Source of the DNA: Anaerofustis stercorihominis DSM 17244
GTDB taxonomy: Bacteria > Bacillota > Clostridia > Eubacteriales > Anaerofustaceae
DNA: 64,000 nucleotides
Reading direction: 5' to 3'
NCBI RefSeq assembly: GCF_000154825.1
Contig: NZ_DS560015.1
Coordinates: 335,052-399,051, forward strand
The notes beneath the pieces were generated by a model, which saw only the letters and a list, made by a program, of their open reading frames with translations, did no database searches and had not been told where the DNA came from. Made by a program: the position numbers and the translations under genes. Shown here piece after piece: positions 8,320 to 14,757 of this stretch. Each line of letters begins with the position of its first letter. Positions within the stretch are counted from its first letter, which is position 1.

Positions 8320-8478
8320 TTATTTATGGTTATTTTCATTTTTACTTATAATTATTACGAGAAAAATATTTAAGATTGTAAGCAATGCTATAATAAGACT
8401 TACAGATAAGCTTGATTTTATTAATATTGTAAAAATGATTAAGTTTAAAAACATAAGCAAAATTATTAATTTTTTCAT
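8320..8478 (-). CDS. Small membrane protein, 52 aa
   Basis: This ORF begins MKKLIILLMFLNLIIF and is hydrophobic almost throughout (two membrane segments) with a charged C-terminus SKNENNHK. It ends 16 bases before the RHH gene start, on the same strand. Its ribosome site is weak. No family recognised. Confidence 0.45.
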   Translation of the reverse strand: MKKLIILLMFLNLIIFTILIKSSLSVSLIIALLTILNIFLVIIISKNENNHK

Positions 8479-8535
8479 AGTATTTTTTTTAAAGATATGG
8501 TATTATTTGATTGAGGGGCAGTGCCCCTCATGAAC

Positions 8536-8646
8536 TTACTTCTTGAAAAAGGTTATGGTTGCTATTAAGAGTGCTAATCCCTGCAAACCTAAACTTGCTA
8601 TTTCATATGGAGTGGGTTCTTTTTTCTTTGGTTTTACTTTTTCCAT
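8536..8646 (-). CDS. Small hydrophobic protein, holin-like-toxin type
   Basis: The 36-residue product has a basic head (MEKVKPKKKEPT) and one membrane helix (ASLGLQGLALLIATITFF) ending in KK. The size and layout resemble the small proteins annotated as putative holin-like toxins or type I toxins. AAAGGA lies before the ATG. It has its own promoter with a palindromic operator. The toxin idea is inference from shape only. Confidence 0.55.
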   Translation of the reverse strand: MEKVKPKKKEPTPYEIASLGLQGLALLIATITFFKK

Positions 8647-8677
8647 ATCTTTTTTCCTTTCTTATTTCTATAACTAT

Positions 8678-8706
8678 ATTATACAGGTATTACCTGTATA
8701 AATCAA
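8678..8706 (-). promoter_or_regulatory. Promoter with ATACAGGTA-T-TACCTGTAT operator
   Basis: On the minus strand TTGATT (8706-8701) and TATAAT (8683-8678) are 17 apart, and the spacer is covered by the 19-bp perfect palindrome at 8681-8699. TACCTGTATA also occurs beside two other minus-strand promoters at 9.97 and 10.56 kb. Confidence 0.7.
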
Positions 8707-8797
8707 GTCTTTCAATAAAAAATATTAAAAAATTACCCACTATTTATCTTTATTTTTAAAATCAATTATATATAAATTGTCGATTTTTGTAACTTTC

Positions 8798-9169
8798 TTA
8801 TCCTTTTAAAAATTTAGAAGAAGATGATTTTAACGTTTCTTCTTCCTGTTCTTCAAGTTCCATATCCGTTATTTTATCGACTCTGTTTTGACGCGGTTCA
8901 TTTAGTTTTCTATATTTACTGATATGTGACATTTCTCTATTATTTAAAAAATGTTTATTTTTTTCTTTTGATTTGATACCCAATAAATCATCTCCTGAAA
9001 CATTTAATATTTTAGCTATTTTTTTTATTGTTAATATATTGGGCTCTCTTTTCCCATTTTCATAATTTGAATAAGTTGAGGTATCTATCTCTAACATTTC
9101 AGCTATTTCTTTTTGTTTGAAATTTTTTAATTTTCTAAATTTTTTTAAATTATCACTAAAAATACTCAT
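8798..9169 (-). CDS. XRE-family repressor (CI-like)
   Basis: The 123-residue protein has an N-terminal helix-turn-helix (about residues 5-65) with the motif FKQKEIAEMLEIDTSTYSNY, then a short acidic tail. There is no peptidase domain, so cleavage-type induction is not expected. It is divergent from a Cro-like gene, with four operator-like sites between, so it is the likely lysogeny repressor. The start is chosen at MSIFSDN, with AAAGGAGA seven bases upstream. Confidence 0.85.
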   Translation of the reverse strand: MSIFSDNLKKFRKLKNFKQKEIAEMLEIDTSTYSNYENGKREPNILTIKKIAKILNVSGDDLLGIKSKEKNKHFLNNREMSHISKYRKLNEPRQNRVDKITDMELEEQEEETLKSSSSKFLKG

Positions 9170-9188
9170 TATATCTCCTTTTATGGTA

Positions 9189-9309
9189 ATTATAAGTTGT
9201 CATTTTGAAAAAGTCAATAAAAACTTGACATTTTGACAAAAATATTTTATAAATATATTGACAAAACGTCAAATAAGATATATTATACATATAAAGTTGA
9301 CAAAACGAA
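9189..9309. promoter_or_regulatory. Divergent immunity promoters with four operators
   Basis: Leftward: TTGACT (9217-9212) and TATAAT (9194-9189), spacer 17. Rightward: TTGACA (9258-9263) and TATTAT (9281-9286), spacer 17. Four TTGACA-N-GTCAA-like sites occur at 9197-9208, 9225-9239, 9258-9272 (TTGACAAAACGTCAA) and 9297-9309. The third covers the rightward -35 and the first covers the leftward spacer, so repressor binding would shut both. Confidence 0.8.
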
Positions 9310-9328
9310 TAAAAAGAGAGGTAAAATA

Positions 9329-9541
9329 ATGTTCCCAAATTTAGATGCAGAACAAGCTAGAAATAAATTAACTAATGAAATGACAGCTAAGAATTTGAAT
9401 TTATCTCGTGTTTCATATGAAAGCAAGAAAAAAACAGGCAAATTTAATATCCATGAAGCAAAGAGATTATGTAAAATTTTCAAATGTTCATTTGATTACT
9501 TATTTATGACGGAAGATGAAATAAATAAAGACGTGGGGTAG
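9329..9541 (+). CDS. Cro-like XRE helix-turn-helix protein
   Basis: This 70-residue protein has a predicted helix-turn-helix (RNKLTNEMTAKNLNLSRVSYESK) and a KLCKIFKCSFDYLF-type end common in small XRE proteins. ATG 9329 is preferred to the upstream start at 9233 because the latter lies in the operators and AGAGAGG precedes 9329. It is the first rightward gene, divergent from the repressor, so it is likely the Cro equivalent. Confidence 0.75.
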   Translation: MFPNLDAEQARNKLTNEMTAKNLNLSRVSYESKKKTGKFNIHEAKRLCKIFKCSFDYLFMTEDEINKDVG

Positions 9542-9545
9542 AGGA

Positions 9546-9731
9546 ATGAAATTAAGAAAAGAAGAAAAAGGTAATAGATTATTTTACGGATTGGATAAAG
9601 ATCTGTTGGATATAAGATTTGAATTATTTGAAGTGTTGCAAAAGCATAATTTAACTATAAGAGAAGCGGTAAAGATACTTGAAATTACAAGTAAGGAAAT
9701 TATGATTAGCATGAAAGATGAAAGGTTATAA
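9546..9731 (+). CDS. Small early phage protein, 61 aa
   Basis: It starts four bases after the Cro-like gene and is probably translated with it. The sequence has two helices and a turn (LTIREAVKILEITSKEIMISM), which could be a helix-turn-helix. No family recognised. Confidence 0.55.
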   Translation: MKLRKEEKGNRLFYGLDKDLLDIRFELFEVLQKHNLTIREAVKILEITSKEIMISMKDERL

Positions 9732-9756
9732 AAAAGACTCTTTTTGAGCCTTTTCA

Positions 9757-9933
9757 TTATTTTTTAATAATTTTATTAAATCTGGTATAAAAATCATTAA
9801 ATATATGTACATATGCTTCAGTTATGCAGTCCGCATCATAGTTATCTGATTTACTTTTATCAAATAAATCTTTTTGGAATATTGGTAATAAAAGCATTGT
9901 CATATCATGTGCACGTTTTTCATTGTCTGTCAT
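9757..9933 (-). CDS. Small phage protein, 58 aa
   Basis: The start at 9933 (MTDNEKRAHDMT) has AAGGAG 12 bases upstream; a longer reading to 10170 would run through the promoter. It is a soluble helical protein with no recognised family. It shares promoter features with the minus-strand genes ending at 8536 and 10349. Confidence 0.5.
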   Translation of the reverse strand: MTDNEKRAHDMTMLLLPIFQKDLFDKSKSDNYDADCITEAYVHIFNDFYTRFNKIIKK

Positions 9934-9960
9934 AAAATAAAATCTCCTTTCTATACTCGG

Positions 9961-9988
9961 CAATTGGGGTGCCTGTATATACATTATA
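9961..9988 (-). promoter_or_regulatory. Promoter with CTCGGCA...TGCCTGTATA operator
   Basis: On the minus strand a TATAAT (9988-9983) is followed by the half-sites TATACAGGCA and TGCCGAGTA. The same layout occurs at 10561-10603. The -35 is poor. Confidence 0.45.
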
Positions 9989-10051
9989 TATCGGAAAATA
10001 TAACATAAGAGAGGTTTTTGCGAAAAATTATAAAAAAATGGAGTAGAGGGA

Positions 10052-10219
10052 ATGGATGGAGGAACTTTGGTATACATAATAGTATTTTTTGCTGCTATTA
10101 TTTGTCTGTTTATATATAAAAAAATAAACCCGGAAAGTTTCCGGATGTATTTTATCTGGGTAGTATTCAATTTGCTTCTCGGATTATATCTTCTCAGACC
10201 TTGGGGGATTTTTGGATAA
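10052..10219 (+). CDS. Small membrane protein, 55 aa
   Basis: The ORF MDGGTLVYIIVFFAA... has two membrane helices separated by KKINPESFR and ends LRPWGIFG. AGTAGAGGG precedes the ATG. It is followed 19 bases later by another small ORF. Function unknown. Confidence 0.5.
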   Translation: MDGGTLVYIIVFFAAIICLFIYKKINPESFRMYFIWVVFNLLLGLYLLRPWGIFG

Positions 10220-10238
10220 AAAATCTAAGGAGGAAAAA

Positions 10239-10388
10239 ATGGATAAATCTAAGGAAATTCTCTGTCAACAACTTGAATTATTGGCAGAGAAGTCAAAAGA
10301 TTGTTCTTTTGAAGAACTTTTGAAGATTACCGATAAAATGATTAAACTTTATTCTGCATTGGTTTCTAAAGAAGAAAGTTTTGTATAA
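10239..10388 (+). CDS. Small helical protein, 49 aa
   Basis: The ORF MDKSKEILCQQLELLAEK... has a perfect AGGAGG six bases upstream. It is wholly alpha-helical in pattern. Its last 40 bases overlap a minus-strand ORF that also has a good ribosome site. Confidence 0.5.
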   Translation: MDKSKEILCQQLELLAEKSKDCSFEELLKITDKMIKLYSALVSKEESFV

Positions 10389-10522
10389 AAAAGTTCGATC
10401 ATATCACATATAGTAGACGATGGTAATGCTCCTGATTTATAATCTTCGGGTTTTGTAATAGCAGCATTATTGATTTGGGCTATAGCAAGTTCAACAGCCA
10501 ATTCTTTATCGGATTTAGGCAT
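10349..10522 (-). CDS. Small phage protein, 57 aa, antisense overlap
   Basis: The ORF MPKSDKELAVELAIAQINNAAITKPEDY... has AAAGGAG upstream and a promoter (TTGCTA-17-TATAAT). It shares the layout of the 58-aa gene at 9757-9933. Its 3' end overlaps the 3' end of the rightward 49-aa ORF, so the two transcripts would be complementary there. Confidence 0.55.
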   Translation of the reverse strand: MPKSDKELAVELAIAQINNAAITKPEDYKSGALPSSTICDMIELFYTKLSSLETNAE

Positions 10523-10560
10523 AAAATCTTAGTCTCCTTTCTATGTTACTCGGTATTGCA

Positions 10561-10603
10561 GTACCTGTATATTTATTATATGTCGGAATTTGTAACATAG
10601 CAA
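10561..10603 (-). promoter_or_regulatory. Promoter with CTCGGTA...TACCTGTATA operator
   Basis: On the minus strand TTGCTA (10603-10598) and TATAAT (10580-10575) are 17 apart. The start region carries TATACAGGTA and TACCGAGTA as an imperfect inverted repeat. Confidence 0.6.
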
Positions 10604-10659
10604 GGGAGATGATTAAGCAAAGAGGTAGAGGGTATGTTTTATAAAACAAAATTAAAGAA

Positions 10660-10794
10660 ATGGAAGACAGGATCAACAAACTGGAAAAGGAAGGTAAGGA
10701 ATATTCTTTGGCTTTCGGAAGCAGGGAAGTGACATTATCGGATTTAGTAAAACTAATAGATATTTATTGTATGGAAAGAAAAAAGTCTAAGTAA
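10660..10794 (+). CDS. Small coiled-coil protein, possibly frameshifted start
   Basis: The readable part is MEDRINKLEKEGKEYSLAF...ERKKSK (44 residues). Its own ATG has no ribosome site. A good site (GTAGAGGG) stands before ATG 10634, whose reading would join this frame if one A of the TATAAAAC run were removed. So this may be a gene with a one-base insertion. Confidence 0.45.
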   Translation: MEDRINKLEKEGKEYSLAFGSREVTLSDLVKLIDIYCMERKKSK

Positions 10795-10803
10795 TAAACA
10801 TTA

Positions 10804-10939
10804 AGACCTAAACTGTACGCAGGTAGTATAATTTTTTCCTTTTAAAAATATGTAATATATGAATTTTGTAGCAAGTGTACCATTTTACAGAGCCGATTTA
10901 TTAAGTTTTCTGCTTAGCACCTGCGTACAGTTTAAGTTT
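10804..10939. repeat. Long inverted repeat with 16-bp arms
   Basis: TAAACTGTACGCAGGT at 10809-10824 is repeated exactly in inverse at 10919-10934, and pairing continues outward with one mismatch to about 22 bp. The enclosed 94 bases contain no ORF. It may be a small MITE-type element or a folded RNA. No transposase is near. Confidence 0.65.
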
Positions 10940-11007
10940 TAATAAAAGCAGATAAAAATATATTTGCTTTACATAAAAAGAAATAAAGAAGAAAAAATAA
11001 TAAAAGT

Positions 11008-11124
11008 ATTCAGTCGGTACCGGGCGGGAGAAGTCCCAAAGAATAAATAAGGAATACGCACACATCCCCTAAATTTATTCAACTTAGTCTATAATCTGCT
11101 TCTCTCGTCCGTTATCGGCTGAAT
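11008..11124 (+). ncRNA. Candidate structured RNA with 26-bp G-U-rich stem
   Basis: Bases 11008-11033 pair with 11099-11124: 21 Watson-Crick pairs, four G-U pairs and one mismatch. An inner perfect stem GAATAAAT/ATTTATTC lies at 11041-11048 and 11073-11080. G-U pairs are stable only in RNA, which argues for an RNA and not a DNA site. It ends 21 bases before a helix-turn-helix gene. Class unknown. Confidence 0.6.
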
Positions 11125-11145
11125 ATAAAGAGGAAAGGAGAAGAT

Positions 11146-11367
11146 ATGGAAGAAGTAAAAATGCTTACGGTACAGGAAGTTGCGGTTAGGTTACATAAGA
11201 GTACCAGGGCAATAAGAAGGGGGATTATACAGGGAGTGCTGCCATTTGGGAGCTGTGTGAAGTGTGAAGATGAATATGAGAAGAATATATTTGTTATCCC
11301 AGAAAGCAGACTTGAAGCATGGCTTGAGGGAAAACTTGTATATCCGCATGTGGGAAAGGAAGGATGA
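11146..11367 (+). CDS. Helix-turn-helix (excisionase/MerR-like) protein
   Basis: The 73-residue protein begins with MLTVQEVAVRLHKSTRAIRRGIIQG, a winged helix-turn-helix of the excisionase/HTH_17 type, and ends with ESRLEAWLEGK, the usual DNA-contact end. Two cysteines (SCVKCEDE) are unusual. It is the first gene after the long RNA hairpin and overlaps the next start by four bases (ATGA). It may be a phage regulator or an excisionase. Confidence 0.75.
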   Translation: MEEVKMLTVQEVAVRLHKSTRAIRRGIIQGVLPFGSCVKCEDEYEKNIFVIPESRLEAWLEGKLVYPHVGKEG

Positions 11368-11582
11368 AAATGAGAGAAAATAAAAAAAGAACCGCTTATG
11401 CCGGCAAGCAAAAAAGCAGTTCAATCAAAATATCTACTAAGATACTAGCATTTTTTAAGGAATTTGTCAATATCGAAGATCATCCCATGTTATGCGGATT
11501 ATTTATGGGGTTATTTATAGGGATAGTGATAATATCCCTGGGAAGTTATTTAGGCAGGTGGTTAGCGTATGCAGGATTTTAG
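11364..11582 (+). CDS. Small single-span membrane protein
   Basis: The 72-residue protein has a basic N-terminal half and one hydrophobic helix (GLFMGLFIGIVIISLGSYL). Its start overlaps the end of the previous gene and its end overlaps the next, so all are translated together. Function unknown. Confidence 0.65.
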   Translation: MKMRENKKRTAYAGKQKSSSIKISTKILAFFKEFVNIEDHPMLCGLFMGLFIGIVIISLGSYLGRWLAYAGF

Positions 11583-12006
11583 GAATTTGACAAAGTCATC
11601 ACATCCGCTGAGTTACATATTCAAAAGATTTCTTAAGGCTTACCGGAACGATAAAGGGATAACTCTTAATCGGGTAGACGTAAGGGAGTTATTTATATAC
11701 ACGGACAAGCTTGAAAGGGAAAACGCCGAACTCGGAAAGTATAAGATAAGGTCCTTGGCGGATAAAGCAGTTGAGGAAAACAGGCTTTATAAGATTACGG
11801 TTATGGATAGAGATAAGGGAGATATAATAAGCGACACGACGGTCAACTATAAAGGGCTGTTCGGTATCCTTATAGAAAAGTTTTCCAATGATGATATAAA
11901 GCAATTTGAAAGGGATTTGCTGATGGACGGATATATATTCGCCGAGAGAGGAAAAGAGACGATATCCATAGCTCAGAGCGTCTTAAAGGGCGGTAAATAT
12001 GGATAA
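11569..12006 (+). CDS. Hypothetical phage protein, 145 aa
   Basis: The soluble protein has helical segments and a charged middle (DKLERENAELGKYKIRSLADKAVEENR). It overlaps the genes on both sides by 8-14 bases. It shares no recognised domain. Confidence 0.6.
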   Translation: MQDFRNLTKSSHPLSYIFKRFLKAYRNDKGITLNRVDVRELFIYTDKLERENAELGKYKIRSLADKAVEENRLYKITVMDRDKGDIISDTTVNYKGLFGILIEKFSNDDIKQFERDLLMDGYIFAERGKETISIAQSVLKGGKYG

Positions 12007-12250
12007 GTACAAATGTTATGACACTCTTGTAACGGGAAGCTACAGAGGAGCGGTGAGCTACATATTCGAAGGTATGAAAGACAGTCTTAACAGGGGAAGT
12101 TATTACAAGATGACTGCCTTTGATATGGAAAGGCTGATGGATCATGTAATAGAGCTTCACAATGATATAGAGGCTTTAAAGATAGAAAGAGAAGTAAAGG
12201 ACAGAGAGATAGAAAAAATCAGAAAGAAAGTTCCTTTACTTGATATTTAA
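11999..12250 (+). CDS. Hypothetical phage protein, 83 aa
   Basis: It has a C-terminal coiled coil (ALKIEREVKDREIEKIRKKV) and a DMERLMDHVIELHND helix. It ends this early translation-coupled block, which is followed by a terminator-like structure. Confidence 0.6.
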   Translation: MDKYKCYDTLVTGSYRGAVSYIFEGMKDSLNRGSYYKMTAFDMERLMDHVIELHNDIEALKIEREVKDREIEKIRKKVPLLDI

Positions 12251-12278
12251 TAAAAAACAGTAGAGGTATAAACATGGA

Positions 12279-12353
12279 GAGGGGCATGATTATAAAATAA
12301 AAAAAGGAGGAGTATCCTCCTATGGACTCAAAAATAAATCCCCTCATTTTTTT
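12279..12353 (+). terminator. Branched terminator-like structure before the origin
   Basis: GAGGGG (12279-12284) pairs with CCCCTC (12340-12345), enclosing AGGAGG/CCTCCT, and is followed by ATTTTTTT. The long loops make it less certain than a simple terminator. Confidence 0.45.
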
Positions 12354-12425
12354 ATATATTTATATGGACAAGGGAGGTTATGCTGTCGTTCTTAATGGGG
12401 TTACAGTATAGTCTCAAAAAAAAAT

Positions 12426-12524
12426 CGGGGTCGTATTACCGTTCTTCGGGGTGGTGATACCGTTTCGTTAAATTTATACGGGGTCGTATCGGTGTTTCAA
12501 TTTGAGGTGCCGTTATTGTTTCGT
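12426..12524 (+). repeat. Iteron-like repeats, candidate phage origin
   Basis: Four imperfect units related to GGGTCGTAT(N)ACCGTTTCG follow each other, partly with the order of their blocks changed, directly before the replication initiator gene. Spacing is 20-30 bases. Confidence 0.4.
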
Positions 12525-12538
12525 GAAAGGATGTACAT

Positions 12539-13318
12539 ATGGACAACGGGATAAAGTATTTTCCTTTGGATGTACATCTTGATGATGAGTTCGATTTTAT
12601 CGAGGCAGATTTCGGACTGAAAGGGTTTGCGATAATAGTTAAACTATACCAAAAGATATACGGTTCGGGCGGTTATTATTGTGAATGGGATTCGGACGTT
12701 GCAAAGCTGTTTGCCAAGCGTGTAGGCTTGGCGGGTGGTTCTGTCGTGTCTGAAATAATCGAACAGTGCCTAAGGCGGGGTATTTTTAGTGCAGAGCTTT
12801 ATGAAAAGTACGGGATATTGACTTCGAGAGGGATACAAAAAAGGTATTTCAAGATAGTTAAGAGACGTACTTCAGTAGAAGTCGATTCAAGGTACCTCCT
12901 TATTAAGGTAAGCCCAAATTATCAAGATGTAAGCAAAAAGGAAAAAAATGTATACAAAAAAGGCAAAAATGTATGCAGTTCTTCACAAAGTAAAGTAAAG
13001 GAAAGTAAAGTAAAGAAAAGTAAACATATATACGGTGAATTTAGAAATGTACTTCTTAGTGATGAAGAGTACGAAAAGCTCAAGAAGAAATATACGGATT
13101 ATGAAAAGCGTATAGAAGATTTGAGCTATTATATCGGGAGTACGGGAAAGAGTTATAAGAGTCATTACCTTACCATACTCAAATGGGCAAGGGACGAAAA
13201 AGAGAGGGAGAGAAATAACAAGAGCGGTAAAAGCGGTAAGGAGACTTTGCAGAGCGATTTGGAATATGAAAGCTACAGTGAAGATGATATTGAAAAGATG
13301 ATGTCGGAGGGAGAGTAG
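12539..13318 (+). CDS. Replication initiator, Lin1244/Lin1753 (DUF4373) type
   Basis: The 259-residue protein begins MDNGIKYFPLDVHLDDEFDFIEADFGLKG, the signature of the N-terminal domain found in phage replication proteins such as Listeria Lin1244. This domain (about residues 1-100) is a winged-helix DNA binder. The rest is lysine-rich with a linker and a C-terminal helix LTILKWARDEKERE. It would bind the repeats upstream and recruit the host helicase, as inferred from similar phages. No helicase or primase gene is in the prophage. Confidence 0.8.
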   Translation: MDNGIKYFPLDVHLDDEFDFIEADFGLKGFAIIVKLYQKIYGSGGYYCEWDSDVAKLFAKRVGLAGGSVVSEIIEQCLRRGIFSAELYEKYGILTSRGIQKRYFKIVKRRTSVEVDSRYLLIKVSPNYQDVSKKEKNVYKKGKNVCSSSQSKVKESKVKKSKHIYGEFRNVLLSDEEYEKLKKKYTDYEKRIEDLSYYIGSTGKSYKSHYLTILKWARDEKERERNNKSGKSGKETLQSDLEYESYSEDDIEKMMSEGE

Positions 13319-13324
13319 GGATAA

Positions 13325-13510
13325 ATGGAAAAGATATGTAAAAACTGTATTTATCAGAATGAAAGCATGCTGTTTTCGGATAAGAGGTTATTTTGTCATG
13401 AGAAGAAAAGTTATGTAGAGGGTGACTTTTCATGCGGGGAGTTTAATGATATATCCGGGGGAGTGAAGATATCAAAGGCAGAAGGGATAAAGGATGAAAA
13501 AGTGGACTGA
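13325..13510 (+). CDS. Small Cys-rich zinc-ribbon-like protein
   Basis: The 61-residue protein has CKNC near the start, a further FCHEKK and SCGEF, giving four cysteines spaced as in small phage zinc proteins. It overlaps the next gene by 17 bases. Function unknown. Confidence 0.6.
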   Translation: MEKICKNCIYQNESMLFSDKRLFCHEKKSYVEGDFSCGEFNDISGGVKISKAEGIKDEKVD

Positions 13511-13838
13511 AGCGGAAGAGAAGTATTTAAAAGAGAGATGGGGAAAAGATATAGCAAGCAAGATAGGCGAGAAGCTTAACAAGAGCACGGATACTGTAAG
13601 GATGAAGGCACTTCGTATGGGGCTTATAAAGAGCGAAAAGGATAAAAAGAGAAATTGTAGAGGTTGCGTATTCTTAGGCAGGCTGGGAAGCGGAGAAAAG
13701 TACTGCGATTATATGGTCCTTACGGGAGAAAGAAGAGGGTGCGACGTAGAGGAGTGTGACAAAAAGATGACGAGGAAAGAAGCACCGAAGGAATTACTTA
13801 AAAAGATAAACAAGAGGAAGGAGCTTAGCTTGCACTGA
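13494..13838 (+). CDS. Myb/SANT-like DNA-binding protein with Cys cluster
   Basis: The 114-residue protein starts with a Myb-like three-helix unit (WTEAEEKYLKERWGK...VRMKALRMGL), followed by a zinc-type tail NCRGCVFL...YCDYM...GCDVEEC. The tail resembles the previous small protein, suggesting a related metal fold. It overlaps both neighbours, so it is translated in the same block. It is likely a phage DNA-binding factor. Confidence 0.65.
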   Translation: MKKWTEAEEKYLKERWGKDIASKIGEKLNKSTDTVRMKALRMGLIKSEKDKKRNCRGCVFLGRLGSGEKYCDYMVLTGERRGCDVEECDKKMTRKEAPKELLKKINKRKELSLH

Positions 13839-14125
13839 TGAATGATTTAAAACAAGGTTTAAAAGAATATGCAGAGTTAAAGGGATATAAAGTAACCGGA
13901 ACGAACAGGAAAGACTTACTTTCATTCTTTAAGAAAGAGACGAACATAAATTCAAAGACTACATATACGGAAGTGAGCATTTGGGGATTTGAAAAAGGTG
14001 TTTACTGTATGGAGGTAACTATGACCATAAGCGAAGGGAGCGAAGAAAAGAGAGCGAGAAGCGTGAGCGAAAGAAGAGTAAACATAAAGGAAGATGAGCT
14101 TAAGCAGTGTTTGCTGATATTATAG
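13838..14125 (+). CDS. Hypothetical phage protein, 95 aa
   Basis: The start shares one base with the preceding stop. It has beta-strand rich text (TYTEVSIWGFEKGVYCMEVTMTI). No family recognised. Confidence 0.55.
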   Translation: MNDLKQGLKEYAELKGYKVTGTNRKDLLSFFKKETNINSKTTYTEVSIWGFEKGVYCMEVTMTISEGSEEKRARSVSERRVNIKEDELKQCLLIL

Positions 14126-14134
14126 GAGGAGAGG

Positions 14135-14329
14135 ATGAAAAAGGACAGGCTGACGATGACAGTAGGTGGGAATTTGTATTTAAAGAGTATGGAGGGGACG
14201 TATGCGAAGTGCAGCGGAAGAGAGAAACACTTTGATAAATATTTGAAGCTGGCTATGTATGAAGATATGGAAGAAGAGTACATAAAGACTAGAGAAGCGA
14301 GAATGATCATGATAAATAAAAGAGGGTAG
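14135..14329 (+). CDS. Hypothetical phage protein, 64 aa
   Basis: AGGAGGAGAGG precedes the ATG. The text CSGREKHFDKYLKLAMYEDMEE recalls small phage proteins that follow replication genes, but no name can be given. Confidence 0.55.
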   Translation: MKKDRLTMTVGGNLYLKSMEGTYAKCSGREKHFDKYLKLAMYEDMEEEYIKTREARMIMINKRG

Positions 14330-14331
14330 AT

Positions 14332-14757
14332 ATGGCGGGGTATAAACATGTAGAGGCGATGTTGTACGATTATCCTTTAAGGAAGAAGCAGATAGAGATA
14401 AACAGGCTGAAGATAAGAGAGCTGGAGCTTAGAAAGACGGAGCTTGGGGCAGTCGTTTACGACGGGATAAAGGTAGAAACTTCAAACATAAGCAACACTA
14501 CGGAGAAAGAAGCGATAGAGCTTTATCAATCAAAAGAAGTCTTGAATAAAAAAATAGAGAAAGACACTTTATTTTGTAAACGGATAGAGACGGCTATGAG
14601 TACACTCGGTGATACTGAAAGACTTATTGTAGAGGGGAAGTATTTTGAGGGGATGAGGGATTATGAGGTGTATAGGAGGTGCGGGGTAAGTAAGAGCGGG
14701 TATTATAGGCTAAAGAGAGGATTGATTGAAAAGATAGGAAGGATTATAAATGAATGA
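14332..14757 (+). CDS. ArpU/RinA-type late transcription regulator
   Basis: The 141-residue protein has a long helical N-terminal part and a C-terminal sigma-region-4-like helix-turn-helix (ERLIVEGKYFEGMRDYEVYRRCGVSKSGYYRLKRGLIEKI). This is typical of the ArpU/RinA group that switches on phage packaging and lysis genes. It precedes the terminase genes, as in many Gram-positive phages. A candidate target is the three-fold TTGGGACA repeat at 16402-16431. Confidence 0.75.
   Translation: MAGYKHVEAMLYDYPLRKKQIEINRLKIRELELRKTELGAVVYDGIKVETSNISNTTEKEAIELYQSKEVLNKKIEKDTLFCKRIETAMSTLGDTERLIVEGKYFEGMRDYEVYRRCGVSKSGYYRLKRGLIEKIGRIINE

Noticed and set aside
8559-8759. 66-codon plus-strand ORF
   Set aside because: It is antisense to the better supported 36-aa gene with promoter and ribosome site.
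10804-10939. Insertion sequence
   Set aside because: Only 136 bp with no ORF; at most a MITE.
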